The notes below the pieces were generated by a model that was not told the origin of the DNA, searched no databases, and saw nothing but the letters and a program-made list of their open reading frames with translations. This document shows positions 10,804 through 21,989 of a stretch of DNA of 64,000 bases, piece by piece (the first letter of the stretch is position 1; every line of letters starts with the position of its first letter). The DNA is taken from assembly GCA_022497145.1 (NCBI GenBank), contig MU385916.1, forward strand, positions 62,001 through 126,000, in the 5' to 3' direction. Both the position numbers and the translations under genes were made by a program. The stretch comes from Rostrohypoxylon terebratum (taxonomy: Eukaryota; Ascomycota; Sordariomycetes; Xylariales; Hypoxylaceae).

Positions 10804-12516
10804 ATGTCGCCAAACACTGGATCATCAGGTGACTCAATCACCGCCCACGCTTTCTTCGCAGAACACTATTCTCGGGATGCCAAATCAGACACAACACCAT
10901 CCTACACGCTGCTTACTGGAAAACGTCTTGTTAATGTCCTGGATACCATGGACTACCATCACGAACTGCTCAAGCAAGTATTTACTGCCGAGCAAGATCC
11001 CTTCCAGGAACTTAAGGAGGTGTTCGAGGAGCTATGCCACAAACTACGCCAAACAGTGTCCCCTGAGGTCCAAAAGCTCTTTGTCACCTCACCTACTAAA
11101 CAAGACCACCTTCATTTCGATTACCAGACTAGACGTCGAGTCTGGGACAGCATCTACAAGCGCATTGAGGCGCCAATTGGTAACCCTTACCGATTCACCA
11201 ACATCAGCTCTCATCGTCACATACGTCTAGACGACCAAGTGCGAGGCCTTCTCAGCGAAGAGGTCAGAAACAGACTACCCACAAACATGGATGACCGTGA
11301 CCGTATCCTTCCTAAGAAGGTTCAAGCAAGCTCACCAGGCAACACCCCACGTCGATCTGGAAACTCAGCATCGGACAGAGTCATCCCCGGATCGTACGCC
11401 AATGATGACATCATCCACTCACCCACGGCGCAAGCCACCGCGCGCCCCAGAGCGCCTATCTCAGAAGTCTACGACTCACCCCTTCAGGGTGAATTACTCC
11501 GCCCAACCAAGATTGGCAGTTCCACCCAGCGAGCGCAAGAGGACAACTACGTGCAGTCTAAGAAAAAGCCATTTGCCACTCCTCAACCTCAAACTCCAAA
11601 GAATCGCAAATGTCCCAAACCTTGCAAATCTCATCGTCTTCGATTAGCTCAGACTCCTGAGACAAAATATACTTCACCCGAAGCAAAGCGAACCGGAGAT
11701 AGCGACAGCCAATCAGACAAACAAACCCCTTCTGGTGCTTCTATCAATTCTACGACCAGTGTTGTCAACGCCACTTACAATGACACAGACTGGGACGAAT
11801 ACGCCACAGTGGCGAGTCAACACCGAGAAGATTGCTCGCTATGCCGCCACTACAAGATGGTGAACGCCATGGTGGCTGAGGCCCGCGCGGAGTCTACACG
11901 CCGCGTCATGAGCAAGAAGGAACGCAAGAGCATGACCTTGCTCGCTGCGGCACGAGTCCGCGACTTTGAACGTATCAAGGACTTGATGAAGAAATGGGAT
12001 GCAACGAACAACCCCGCCTATGACCCTTCCGACTCGCGCCTGTGGTCCGAGATCGCTGACCTCATGACGAAGCTCTTGTGCGAGAGCGCCAAAGCAGAAA
12101 AACAAGCAATGGCCAATCTCCTCCAGAACTTCCGTGTCACTACATTCGTGCCTGAAGACCGAGACAATCATTATTCCGAGGCAAACCAAATCGCCTGTCC
12201 TATCGTTAAAGAGCTTCCGCTCACCAGTCAAGACATTGGTCAGTTTGGACCGATGCCAGACCCTCAACAGGTCATACAATACAAGCCCGATGAGAAACAG
12301 CGAAACGAGTTCTATGCGTGGTTCGACAAGACTGTCCATGATTATTACGAAAAGCAAATCAAAAAGCAGGATGCTGAAATTTCCCTTGCGAAGTCGGTCG
12401 CGAAGGGTGATTTTAAGGAGGACGAGAGCAAAACCATCGATGAAGATGAGGATGAGGGGTTCTGGGATGAGGAAGACCCCGATTCCGAGGAGCTCGACCT
12501 CGAAATCTTCCAGTAA
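10804..12516 (+). CDS. Unrecognised protein, 570 aa, acidic C-terminus
   Basis: Single open reading frame with ATG in good context (AAAATGTCG). I do not recognise the family. Residues about 35-145 look folded and helical (YHHELLKQVF, LKEVFEELCHKLRQ, RRRVWDSIYKRIEAP). Residues about 160-330 are disordered, Ser/Pro/Thr/Lys-rich. Around residue 345 a CSLCRHYKMVNAMVAEAR segment starts a second helical block with basic SKKERKSMTLLAAARVRDFERIKDL. The last 30 residues are strongly acidic (DEDEDEGFWDEEDPDSEELDL). No signal peptide or membrane span. Basic plus acidic low-complexity parts would suit a nuclear or nucleic-acid-associated protein, but this is speculation. Neighbours give no clue. Confidence 0.7.
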   Translation: MSPNTGSSGDSITAHAFFAEHYSRDAKSDTTPSYTLLTGKRLVNVLDTMDYHHELLKQVFTAEQDPFQELKEVFEELCHKLRQTVSPEVQKLFVTSPTKQDHLHFDYQTRRRVWDSIYKRIEAPIGNPYRFTNISSHRHIRLDDQVRGLLSEEVRNRLPTNMDDRDRILPKKVQASSPGNTPRRSGNSASDRVIPGSYANDDIIHSPTAQATARPRAPISEVYDSPLQGELLRPTKIGSSTQRAQEDNYVQSKKKPFATPQPQTPKNRKCPKPCKSHRLRLAQTPETKYTSPEAKRTGDSDSQSDKQTPSGASINSTTSVVNATYNDTDWDEYATVASQHREDCSLCRHYKMVNAMVAEARAESTRRVMSKKERKSMTLLAAARVRDFERIKDLMKKWDATNNPAYDPSDSRLWSEIADLMTKLLCESAKAEKQAMANLLQNFRVTTFVPEDRDNHYSEANQIACPIVKELPLTSQDIGQFGPMPDPQQVIQYKPDEKQRNEFYAWFDKTVHDYYEKQIKKQDAEISLAKSVAKGDFKEDESKTIDEDEDEGFWDEEDPDSEELDLEIFQ

Positions 12517-13797
12517 AGCATTGAATACCGATGTGTGTGTCGTGTCAGTGTCAACAATATCAAATACTCACGACACCACTTGTTTCGCAAGGAAGAAACA
12601 TTGTTTAAATATCAGTTGAATGATTAATGTGCGGAAGAAACGGAATGTATTATCAATGGCGGAATCATGAGTTTACGAAGCAACGTTTAAAGAGCAACCG
12701 AGTTGGGACGAAATATCCTCAACTATCATCTTTTGACTTTGGGAACATACCCACCCATTGTCTCGAAAGGTTCCTGGCGGACTACTATCATCAACTCTAT
12801 CGACACTTGTCACCTGTACCAACATCAACAAATGTACCAACATCAACAAATGTACCAACATCAACAAATGTACCAACATCAACAAATGTACCAACATCAA
12901 AATGTATCAACATCAAAAAATGTATCAACATAATCATCAACATCATCGCCTCTACTAAGAGAGATGGCCTATCGGCCGATTTCTGCCAAGTTCAAAAAAT
13001 CGACCACACGAACAAACAAACAACCTTCTCTGAAGGACAATGTTACGAATATGGGGGATGTGAGCCACGGGTTCACGAGTGTCTGGAATCAGGACAGGTG
13101 TGACGGAGAGGGAGGGACTGAATGTCACTGTAGGAGTAATGACACTCGTCAGGGGAAGGTTTAGTCGAGGAGTTCAATGCTCATAAAATGAAGCAGAACT
13201 CATTGATAGTCTGATTACCTCGCATCAATGAGAAATCATTCGCCTTCAACAAGAGGCTTTTAGCATCGTGGATTGTGACATGGATGTAAAGTGAGCTGTA
13301 GACTGTAGATTGTAGTTGTTTCTGGGTAAGTGTAAGTGTGGATGTAACAGGCTGACAGGTCAAGAATACTAGTAACTAGGTACTAGTAGGTATTATGTAA
13401 AAAGGAGAAAGGAGGAAGGAGATGAGATGAGATGTCAACTTAAACTCGGGGTAGAACCGCAGAAGTAACTATCTTCCTCAATTCGACCCTTCCCGCTATC
13501 GGGACTTGCCTAATTGCGTAGTAGCCGAGTACTGCAGATGGGTGTCAGGGTGTTTTTTTGGTGGGATGATGGAGCACTCTTTAAGGTGGGGTCTGACATA
13601 GTCTGGCCCTGGAATTGGTTGACCGTTGAATTGGTCCCCTGGCGATCGCCCCTACCCCTCTATCCTCTTCTAGTACTTCGTAGCTCCATCATAAATAAAA
13701 AACATTAGAGCCTGACCGTTCTTTCTTCCCCCCTTTATAAATTGTCTATGTGTACATAGTATACATACAAGAATAAATTTATACCGTATTTAAAACG
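12517..13797. other. Intergenic region containing a minisatellite
   Basis: Apart from the 18-bp tandem repeat described separately, no gene is supported. TTTATAAATTG near 13734 is a plausible TATA element for the downstream mevalonate gene. A long frame at 12627-13103 is only open because the repeat is free of stops. Confidence 0.6.
12815..12932. repeat. Minisatellite, 18-bp unit TGTACCAACATCAACAAA
   Basis: Four exact copies begin at 12815, 12833, 12851 and 12869, a fifth shortened copy at 12887, then two degenerate copies with TATCAACATCAAAAA. The unit is a multiple of three so all frames stay open (VPTSTN, MYQHQQ, TNINKC), which creates false ORFs. Confidence 0.9.
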
Positions 13798-14949
13798 ATG
13801 GCCGACACGATTTACAAGGCGAGCACCACCGCTCCCGTGAACATTGCGGTGGTCAAGTATTGGGGAAAACGAGACCCGAAACTAAACCTCCCAACCAACT
13901 CCTCCCTCTCCGTCACCCTCTCACAAGATGACCTCCGCACCCTCACCACCGCTACCTGCTCTGCCTCCTACCAAGGCCAGGAAGACAGCCTGACCCTCAA
14001 CGGCGAGCCTTCAGACATCACCGGGGCCCGCACGCAAGCCTGTCTGCGCGAACTCCGCACCCGACGAGCCGCCCTCGAGTCCGCCGACCCATCGCTGCCC
14101 AAGCTCTCCACCTACCCCCTGCGCATCGTCTCCGAGAACAACTTCCCCACCGCCGCTGGCCTCGCCTCCTCCGCCGCCGGCTTCGCAGCCCTCGTCCGCG
14201 CTATCGCGAACCTCTACGAGCTCCCGAGCTCCCCTACCGAGCTCTCCCTGATCGCGCGCCAGGGCAGCGGCTCCGCCTGCCGCAGCCTATTCGGGGGCTA
14301 CGTAGCCTGGCAAGCCGGCTCGCAAGCAGACGGGCTGGACTCGAAAGCGGTCGAAGTGGCGCCGGCCTCTCACTGGCCCTCCATGCGCGCGCTGATCCTG
14401 GTCGTGTCCGCGGCCAAGAAAGGCGTGAGCTCGACGTCGGGCATGCAGCAGACGGTCGGGACGTCGGACCTGTTCGCGCGGCGCGTCTCGCACGTCGTGC
14501 CCGCGCACATGGAAAAGATGGAGGCCGCGATCCGCGACAGGGACTTCGCGCAGTTCGCCGAGGTCACCATGAAGGACTCGAACTCCTTCCACGCCTGCTG
14601 CGCTGACACCTACCCCCCGATCTACTACATGAACGACGTGTCGAGGGCGGCCGTCAGGGCCGTCGAGGCCATCAACGCGACGGCGGGGAAGACCGTCGCG
14701 GCGTACACGTTTGATGCGGGTCCGAACGCTGTTGTGTACTATCTGGAGGAGAACAGCGCCCAGGTCGTGGGCACGTTCTACCAGCAGCTGTCGGCGGTCG
14801 ATGGGTGGAAGAAGGGCGCCGATGCGTATAGCTCTGCGGCCGTGGCGCTGGATGAGGCTACGTCTGCTTTGCTTAAGGGTGGCGTGAGCAGGATTATACA
14901 GACCGGTGTGGGCGAGGGCCCCATAAAGACCGAGCAGCACTTGGCATGA
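13798..14949 (+). CDS. ERG19: Diphosphomevalonate decarboxylase, 383 aa, intronless
   Basis: GHMP-kinase-family enzyme that converts mevalonate 5-diphosphate to isopentenyl diphosphate with ATP, the last step of the mevalonate pathway feeding sterols and prenyl groups. Signatures: APVNIAVVKYWGKRD at residues 12-26, PTNSSLSVTLSQDDL, the ATP-binding loop NFPTAAGLASSAAGFAAL, RQGSGSACRSLFGGYVAW, and the FDAGPNAVVYYL segment. Length fits the family (about 390-400). The coding region is much richer in G and C, especially at third positions, than its flanks. Also called MVD1. Start context AAACGATGG is good and no earlier in-frame ATG is near. Confidence 0.97.
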   Translation: MADTIYKASTTAPVNIAVVKYWGKRDPKLNLPTNSSLSVTLSQDDLRTLTTATCSASYQGQEDSLTLNGEPSDITGARTQACLRELRTRRAALESADPSLPKLSTYPLRIVSENNFPTAAGLASSAAGFAALVRAIANLYELPSSPTELSLIARQGSGSACRSLFGGYVAWQAGSQADGLDSKAVEVAPASHWPSMRALILVVSAAKKGVSSTSGMQQTVGTSDLFARRVSHVVPAHMEKMEAAIRDRDFAQFAEVTMKDSNSFHACCADTYPPIYYMNDVSRAAVRAVEAINATAGKTVAAYTFDAGPNAVVYYLEENSAQVVGTFYQQLSAVDGWKKGADAYSSAAVALDEATSALLKGGVSRIIQTGVGEGPIKTEQHLA

Positions 14950-15565
14950 ACAGCCGGTACAATGGAAGTGGCATTTTTCATAAGCAAAGATAGGAGTTCA
15001 TAAATCTGTTGGTTTCACGATAAATAAGCTGTCGATACCAACATCGAGAGCAGGAAAATACGAGCGGAATCAATTGGTTACAATACAAAGCGCTTTGTTT
15101 GCATGTTTGCATTAGAGGCCATGGTGGAAGGGGAACATCGAGGCCTGATATCACTTTAATATACCGTTTGATACCACCACAGCATCGCATCTGCACGTTT
15201 TCATTTATGCATAGTAGGGGTCTGCTAGGTACCTAAGACACCTGAGACAGCCCTATAGATACCTAAAATAGGTCGTATGTCAATTAAAAGCCATTATGTA
15301 TCAGCTCGGTAAACTGCCCTGTTTTCCAGGTCCCCCTCTACCCGGTTTGCAATCGGTAGATTCCGATTTGACAGGTGAAAATTGCCCCATAAAAAAGTTT
15401 CTCAATGCGACGCGCGACCCAAGAAATTTCTAGGTAGTATTATTTTTTAGGTCGTTCTTTTAGCTTTCTAAGAATCCGCCGGCCGAAAATGACCTCAACA
15501 TCAGCCTTATAACTTTTTCCTTTGTGAGTATACGAAGCTCCGAGACTGCAACGACGCAATTGAGC
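14950..15565. other. Intergenic region between ERG19 and CCHL genes
   Basis: No gene or clear element seen, apart from an AT-rich probable ERG19 terminator region and CTAGGTACCTAAG-type short palindromic words near 15225. Confidence 0.5.
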
Positions 15566-16605
15566 ATGTCGGACGTCAAGGCCCAGTCGCAGGCCGTGTG
15601 TCCGGTCGACCATAAGAGCAGGGAGGCGTGGATGGCGCAGGCGCAGGCGGCTAGTACGGAGGGGGGAGCGCCGTCGCAAGCGATTCCCCCATCGCATCCA
15701 CCGATACCGAATACCACTTCGAAAGCGGACGCCGAGGCTTGTCCCGTAGACCATAGAGCGCGAGAAGTATGGTCTCAACAGGCTCGCGCAGCAGCCCTGC
15801 CTCCACCCTCGACGACCTCAACCCCCCATCCTCCCGCACCGAGCTCCCCGTCCTCCTCGTCCTGGACCTCCTACCTGCCCCGCATACCCTTCTGGTCCTC
15901 CTCCTCCCCATCCTCCCCCTCCCCACAAGATCCCAAAGCCCTCCCCTCCCTCGCCACCTCGCGCGAGGTCTCCACGATCCCGCGGTCCTCCAAGCCCGGC
16001 GGCGAAACAGCGCAGCCCGCGAACAGAGAGCAAGAAACGGGCTCGGACCACGCCTCGGGGAACTGGATCTACCCGTCCGAGCGGATGTTCTTCGAGGCGA
16101 TGAAGCGCAAGGGCCACGACCCGCGGGCCGCGGACATGCGCACCGTGGTGCCGATCCACAACGCGGTTAACGAGCGCGCGTGGGCCGAGATCAAGGAGTG
16201 GGAGGAGCCTTGGATCAGGGGGTCTGGGTACGTTTTTCCCTCCTCCTTTTCCCTCCCCTTCTTTCCCCCCCTTTAGTTCTGTAGGGAAGGTCATGTTCTA
16301 GGATGCTAATAGTAGTGGGAAATAGGTGTGACGGTCCGCGACTCCATTCCTTTTCCGGTTTGAGCACGAGCATGTCGCCTCGGGCCCGTATAAATACGTT
16401 CTTAGGGTACCAGGCCCCGTTCGACAGACACGACTGGGTGGTGGATAGGTGCGGGAAGGAGATTGAGTATATTATCGACTTCTACGCTGGTCGCAACGGT
16501 GGTGGAAGCGCTGGGAAGCTGTCATTCTACTTGGATGTTCGGCCGAAGCTGAATACGTGGGAAGGAGTTAAAATGAGAACTATGCGAGCCGTTGGCTTGG
16601 TGTAG
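15566..16605 (+). CDS. CYC3: Holocytochrome c synthase (cytochrome c heme lyase), 313 aa
   Basis: Exon 1 15566-16227, intron 16228-16325, exon 2 16326-16605; sum 942 nt. The enzyme attaches heme covalently to apocytochrome c in the mitochondrial intermembrane space. Two CPVDH heme-regulatory motifs occur at residues 12-16 and 59-63, each in a repeated VCPVDHKSREAW-like context. Then a Pro/Ser-rich linker, the catalytic region NWIYPSERMFFEAMKRKGHDP, VVPIHNAVNERAW with H198 as the expected axial heme ligand, CDGPRLHSFSG, SPRARINTFLGYQAPFDRHDW and DRCGKEIEYIIDFY. Frame upstream of 15566 has only a GTG, so this ATG is chosen. Neurospora cyt-2 is the orthologue. Confidence 0.95.
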
Positions 16606-16912
16606 AAAGTTGGCTTAGACATGGGATGTTTACGATAGATATTCATGTACATTATGAGCATACGTAGTTCGGCATTCGTTATAGCATGGCGTATCGGCAC
16701 GGATATAGGATAGGCATAGAGGTCTCGCCATTCATCTATCACAATTCAACACATGTTAAGTTTTGTGACCATTGATTGATTTCCCTTTGCCCTGCTTACC
16801 GTGCAGGACCTATTTCCCAGAAAGCAAAATAAATGTTGGGGTATCTCGAGTACATATGTGACCTTTTCCAGTACGCCTTAACCCCTTGAGAAGATACCGT
16901 CCCTCTTCCCGT

Positions 16913-18245
16913 TTACGAGGACTTCTTGGAATCCTCCTCCCCCACCACAATGCGGATGCGAGAGCCTGTCTCAAGCGCATTGGTCTGAACGTCCCAGCCA
17001 GCACGCTTCAGAGATCGATGCCATGTGTTTGGCATGTAGAGTTGTCCAGCGTAGGCCTGCGCCCAAGCTGCGATGACGTCAATTTCCTTCGCCTCCTTCT
17101 TCATCCAGATGGTCTTATGTCCGTCGCGCGACACGATCACATAAGGTAGGTTGACGAACTCTAAGAGATCAGCAGGAGTGATGTCGTCGTGCTCGGGAAG
17201 TCGACTGGCGAACGAGATCTTAGGCTGACTCCACATGAGGATGCTCTCCTCGGCTGCGATCTGGTCTGGGCGGAGCCAATCCACCATTCCATCCGGAACT
17301 CGGGTCTGGTGCGCCTTCAACGCCTTCAACATGATGCACAAGCGCTGCTTGTTCAGGGTGCGCATCTGCACGGAGCGGACGGCGCGATAGTTGGTCCAAA
17401 GGTGGGTAGTGACAAGCACGATCATCCAGGCCAAAACCGCGCTGCGCTTGTACACGAACTTGAGGAAGACGCTGCCGACCAACATGCCGAAAAGACTGAT
17501 GACAGTTTCTTGGCTGCCATCTTTGGCGTTGAGTTCCGCGAGGTTACCGTTTTTGGCGAAGTGAGCGCTGAGCTCAGCTTTGGCAGCGCCGCCGGAAATG
17601 CCGCAGAGGGCGCGTAGAATACCGGCCCCACAGAGTGCTAGCACCTTGGGGTACGTGGGGAGCGCGGGCGCAAGAACGTCGAGGAATAGAGCAGCATCGT
17701 TCACGATGTCAGCGAGAAAGCGGTAGAACTTGCATTCAGGCTGGATAGCTTGGCCGCAGCGGTGGGCGAACAAGATAGTGGCCAAGCGACCAGTAGATTC
17801 TTGCAGGACAGTGAGAAGAACAGCGGCCGTTGCAGAAGAGCCTGAGTTGCCTACACCGAAACCCTGGAGAACAGCTCGGGAAGATAAGAGCCCCGCAATG
17901 GTGCTGGAAAACGCCTGTAGGGAATCCTGTAAGGTACGTTAGTTGGTGTTTTCAAAAGCAGTGAAATGCGGCCGCGAGACTTACATAAATCTGATAGGGA
18001 GTGTAATCAGGCGTAACTGATTCTGGGTAGCCGACTGGGAGGAAGATGTCCATCAATTCGGTGACATAGGTCTGGATGGATTTGGGTTTAATGGGTTTTC
18101 CATCTTCGTCATAACGCTGTACTGCGCCAGAATCGTTGTACGCCTCAAGTAGTTTGGGAGGCTTGGGTGGCATCGTTGCGACGTCTCCCTCAGGTGGAGG
18201 CAATGGAAAGAGGTTTGTCAAGAAAGATTTCACGATTGGAGTCAT
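16913..18245 (-). CDS. RUS family (DUF647) membrane protein, 424 aa
   Basis: Exon 1 18245-17985, intron 17984-17927 (ACTAAC branch), exon 2 17926-16913; sum 1275 nt. Homologous to Root UVB Sensitive proteins, whose plant members are linked to vitamin B6 homeostasis and auxin transport; the molecular role in fungi is unknown. Signatures: LPVGYPESVTPDYTPYQIYD, SLQAFSSTIAGLLSSRAVLQ, GFGVGNSGSSATAA, QPECKFYRFLADIVNDAA. Hydrophobic helices around residues 110-160 and 190-280 suggest several membrane spans, for example VISLFGMLVGSVFLKFVY and SAVLAWMIVLVTTHLW. An upstream TTG frame extension at 18248 is ignored. Confidence 0.9.
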
Positions 18246-19013
18246 CAAGGTGAAGCCTTCAATAATCTAGTGTGAATTGAGTTTTCTTTTGTGTGTATAG
18301 TGGAAAAGCAAGTTTAGAATTTCTTGACGAACGCGCAAAAGGATTTTGTTTGCGGTTGAAGTTTGAAGAAGCAGAAGCAATCAATAAGTTGAAACAGCGG
18401 ACGAAATAGCACCTGGCAGCTAGTGCAACCCTTGTACCCCACGATCACCCCACGTTTTTCATGTGAGATCGACCCACTAAAAATAAAGCAGGACACTAAA
18501 TCATAGGGAATTTAAAGCCCTACAGCATACACCTTGCTGAATTAGTGCTCATACGGTACTGTACATAGTATGTGATGATTGATCCATGATGGGCTCTCAA
18601 GATGTCAACTGATTATGTAATCTGCAGAGCACTAACATTTCGCGGCAATTTCATTTTTGTTCCCCTTCGCTTCACTTTTTCTAATTACTTCAACTTAGTC
18701 TTAACCTCAGGGTATTTTCTTCAATCTTCGACGCAGAATCACTCGTTTGTCTCAAGACCCAATCACCCATATCCACTGAATAATGGATATATCCAAACAC
18801 TTGGATTATTTAGGTCGGAACTTTTCCGTCCCGCTTCAGAGACTTGGAAGCAATGATCCATTTAGAATATCACCAAATTAACTCCTTTACCATAAATTTT
18901 GAGTCTGCTCGAGGTCTTCCGGCTATTATTGAAAATAGTAACGTCAGAAATATCCTACGTCCTAGACCATATATCATGTCGAAGGAGTCAAAAAGGAAAC
19001 TCTATCATGGTTT
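18246..19013. other. Intergenic region, possible decayed 5' part of HET gene
   Basis: Nothing firm. The RUS gene promoter lies at the left end. The right 200 bp may include degraded upstream sequence of the HET relic. Confidence 0.4.
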
Positions 19014-20247
19014 GAATATGTTCCTCTCCCCAATAACACCCAGACGCGCGTACTACACCTTCAACCAGCAGTAGATCCTAATGCTCCTTTACATGCCAAC
19101 CCGCGTTGCGTCAACTTAGACTCGATCTTCTCTTCGATGCTGGCTCTTATACGTGGGGGAGCCCAGTTTTGGCGAAGAGGTTGTCATCGACCAAATCTCA
19201 TCCATCAAGATTACCGCGAATCTTCGTGACGGATTAGTCAGCTTCAGGTTACCAACTGAAGTCCGACGCCTGGGGGTCATCGCGGTATGTATCGACCAAA
19301 CTGACGATCATGGAAAGGCAAAGCAAATACCACGCATGGCGCAAATATATCGCGGTGCTTCGTCTGTGTTGATCTGGCTTGGTGATAACCTAGAAGGCTC
19401 TGCTTATCTAAGAAATATTGCCATATTGACCCAACATTTGCATAGTGCGAACCGTACAAAGGCAGTTGATGACCTCGAAATCCAAGAAATACAAGACGCA
19501 TTGGATGGGATAGTCCGTCTTCCTTAGTTTAGCAGGCGTTGAATCATCCAAGCAGCTTCAGTCAACCTAAACTTTACTCTTTTCTGTGGAAAAGAGACGA
19601 TTCCATGGCTTAGGGTTTTTCTAGCTCCAAACGTAATATCTTGGAGTCTTGCAGAAGATGTTGCGTTTAGAGACGACCAGGATGGCGATTAAAAAATGGC
19701 CTTTGATTTTGATTACCTATGCGAAGGATGTAGAAGAAGTCTTTAGTGACTTTGATTTTGCGTTGGCCTCAAATGCCAGACACCCGGACTGGAAAGGAAT
19801 AGAAAGGAAGGTCTCGGCAAGATCCTAAGAGAGACCATTGCTCGAGCAGATGGTTCCCACTCGGGAGGCCGGTATTCATGAGCACCAGATTGGCTACTGC
19901 TCAAGACGCGGGTGCCCATCCGGTTCGAGTATGACGACTTGAATCTTTTCGTCTGCAATATACCCGAACCGATTCTGGTGTTACCCGACGCCTATTATAT
20001 GGGGTCTGTAAAACACATATCCAGATGTTTCCCTAAGAGCGCAAACATTCCTATCGCGACTTCGTGGATCAATGGAACCCTTCATAATTCCCATTGCTGG
20101 TGCGAGGTCCGGAGCAGAGTTAAGGAAAATGTTACTGCGGTGGATCTCTCAAAGGAAGACTTGGGAACTATTACGGCTATATTGGATAGTTTTCCTATTG
20201 CTGGTAATAGATATCCTGCGGCAGCGATGAAGCTTGTCAAGTTCTGA
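19014..20247 (+). pseudogene. Decayed HET-domain (heterokaryon incompatibility) gene
   Basis: Three reading frames must be joined to follow the HET signature: EYVPLPNNTQTRVLHLQPAV at 19014-19130, then DAGSYTWGSP at about 19139-19168, then GEEVVIDQ through AVCIDQTDD, MAQIYRGASSVLIWLGD to 19527. After the stop at 19525-19527 the similarity goes on (FSRR, TGA where Trp is expected, IIQAASVNLNFTLFCGKETIPW). A C-terminal stretch WINGTLHNSHCWCEV is open at 19912-20247. At least two frameshifts and two internal stops exist, and conserved W and D of the LWVDAVCIDQ motif read G and I. HET proteins trigger cell death upon non-self contact; this copy should be non-functional. Confidence 0.75.
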
Positions 20248-20716
20248 AGAGCATCAGGAGAAAGAGAAAGGCCGCTGCCCCATTCAGCAGTTTAATCCAC
20301 TTGGTATAGTCAACTTTTCCTATTAATCGTTAATTAGTTAACTAGTGATTAGCTCACCGAACATGGGACTCTTGCGACTCTTCCTGTCTGAAACGGAAAT
20401 AAGTTGTGAGTCGAGGGAAATGTCTACCTAGGTACCTTGATGGTAATTTAATCTGATGGTGGCTAAAATATTGGGCTAAGCCCGGATTTCAAGCGAAGTG
20501 TCCAGATCTAGTAGCCGTAGCTGAAATATGGTAGCATTTTTCCGGACAGTTTGCTCTAATAAAGGGATGGATTTTGCTAGCTGACTCCACACATCTCGAC
20601 TAGTTCCAGAAATCTCTGCCAATCATCTCAAATTCTCCAACTACACCCAACAGATCCGGAGCTGACTTTTCGTCTATCTGTCTTCAAGATCGACTGGAAT
20701 CGGATAGATATTCGAG

Positions 20717-21803
20717 ATGTCGGCCTCAGATAACTGGAGGGATTCGTCGAACTGGAGGACGGCAGCCTCTGGGCCCTCGCCAGCCAGGAATACCAAGGCC
20801 CCCTACCAGAATCGCTTCGCAGCGTCGTCCTGGAGGTCCAAGGACGCCAACGCTTCTCCTGGCGATGGAGAAGACGGGCGGGAACCTCAGCGCCAGCAAC
20901 GAGGCGATTGGGCTCCGGGAAGCCGTCCCTTCGACCGCGAGAGGACAAATCGAAAACCCCAGTCTGATGATAACAATGCTGCGAAGGCTATCGCTGAGGG
21001 ACGACGCATATACATAGGAAACCTACGATATCAGGCCAAGCCAGACGATATCGAAGAGATCCTCAAGGCAAATGAGCTCGGGAACTTTGAGTCTATACAT
21101 ATGTCTATTGACCACTTCACTGGTCGGAATCCAAGTTACTGCTTCGTCGAGTTTCCAGACCGCGAATCTGCCGACCGTGCCATGGCTACTCTCGAGGGAA
21201 AGCTTCTACTCGGTAGAGAGGTCAGGTGCCGTCCATGTGTGCCAAAGGGCGGCGCGTCTGGCGGTAGACAAAGCACTGCAGGCCAGGATCGTTGGTCCCG
21301 CTGGTCTGGGGAGAAGAATGGAGATCGAGACAGTCCCCGGGGTGAGCAAACACCCGACTCGGGAGAAAACGGTCTGCGGTATCGGAAAGACTTTTCTGGT
21401 CAACGTTTATATGTTGGCGGCCTACCTAGGATGCTGGACCAGGCGACAAATTTCGCTGAGATTAGTGAGATATTCAAGGATTTCCAAGTGTAAGTCTACG
21501 TTCCTCAAAACCGATTAAAATCAAACGCAGGATATTTTAATCTAAGACGTTTATAGTGAGGCGATCAGCAAAAGAATCTCAGCCCATGAGTCAACCCGCT
21601 CAAAGCCTGGCCATCACGATTTCTGTTTCGTAGACTTCGCCACGCCAGAGCAAGCTCAAGCGGCGATAGAGGCCACAAATGGCATCGAGTTCCGCGGCGG
21701 GAAGTTGAAAGTGAACCTCGCCAGTGGAAGGTCTAACAAATGGCAGGAGAGAGATAATCTCAATGGTTACGAGGCAGATAAGCAGGCCAAAGAAGTAGAG
21801 TAA
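20717..21803 (+). CDS. RNA-binding protein with two RRMs, 339 aa
   Basis: Exon 1 20717-21489, intron 21490-21556, exon 2 21557-21803; sum 1020 nt. A disordered Arg/Ser/Gly-rich N-terminus (residues 1-90) precedes RRM1 at about 95-175 (RNP2 RIYIGNL, RNP1-like SYCFVEF) and RRM2 at about 232-318 (RLYVGGL, DFCFVDF). A polar linker with SRWSGEKNGDRDSPRG joins them. The intron interrupts RRM2. Organisation resembles small ascomycete RNP proteins of unknown target; mRNA processing or transport are options. No organelle leader is evident. Confidence 0.87.
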
Positions 21804-21989
21804 AAAGCAGATTTTAATTAGGTAATTACAAGCGCGACGTTATGTCCTCTTCCTTGAATGCAACTATGAAGCAAAAGCAAAAGCAATAATTTGCGAGGGG
21901 AAATTTTAACATCGGCCTTAGCTTCCTCTCCCTTTCTCAGTTTCTTTCGGGTGCCGATCTTATCTTCCTCCTCGTCGTCGCGATGGGTC

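Noticed and set aside
12627..13103. 158-codon plus-strand ORF and its neighbours in other frames
   Set aside because: Open only because of the 18-bp minisatellite; no conserved motif.
14287..14940. 217-codon minus-strand ORF opposite ERG19
   Set aside because: Shadow of the GC-rich ERG19 coding strand; Arg/His-rich composition typical of an antisense frame.
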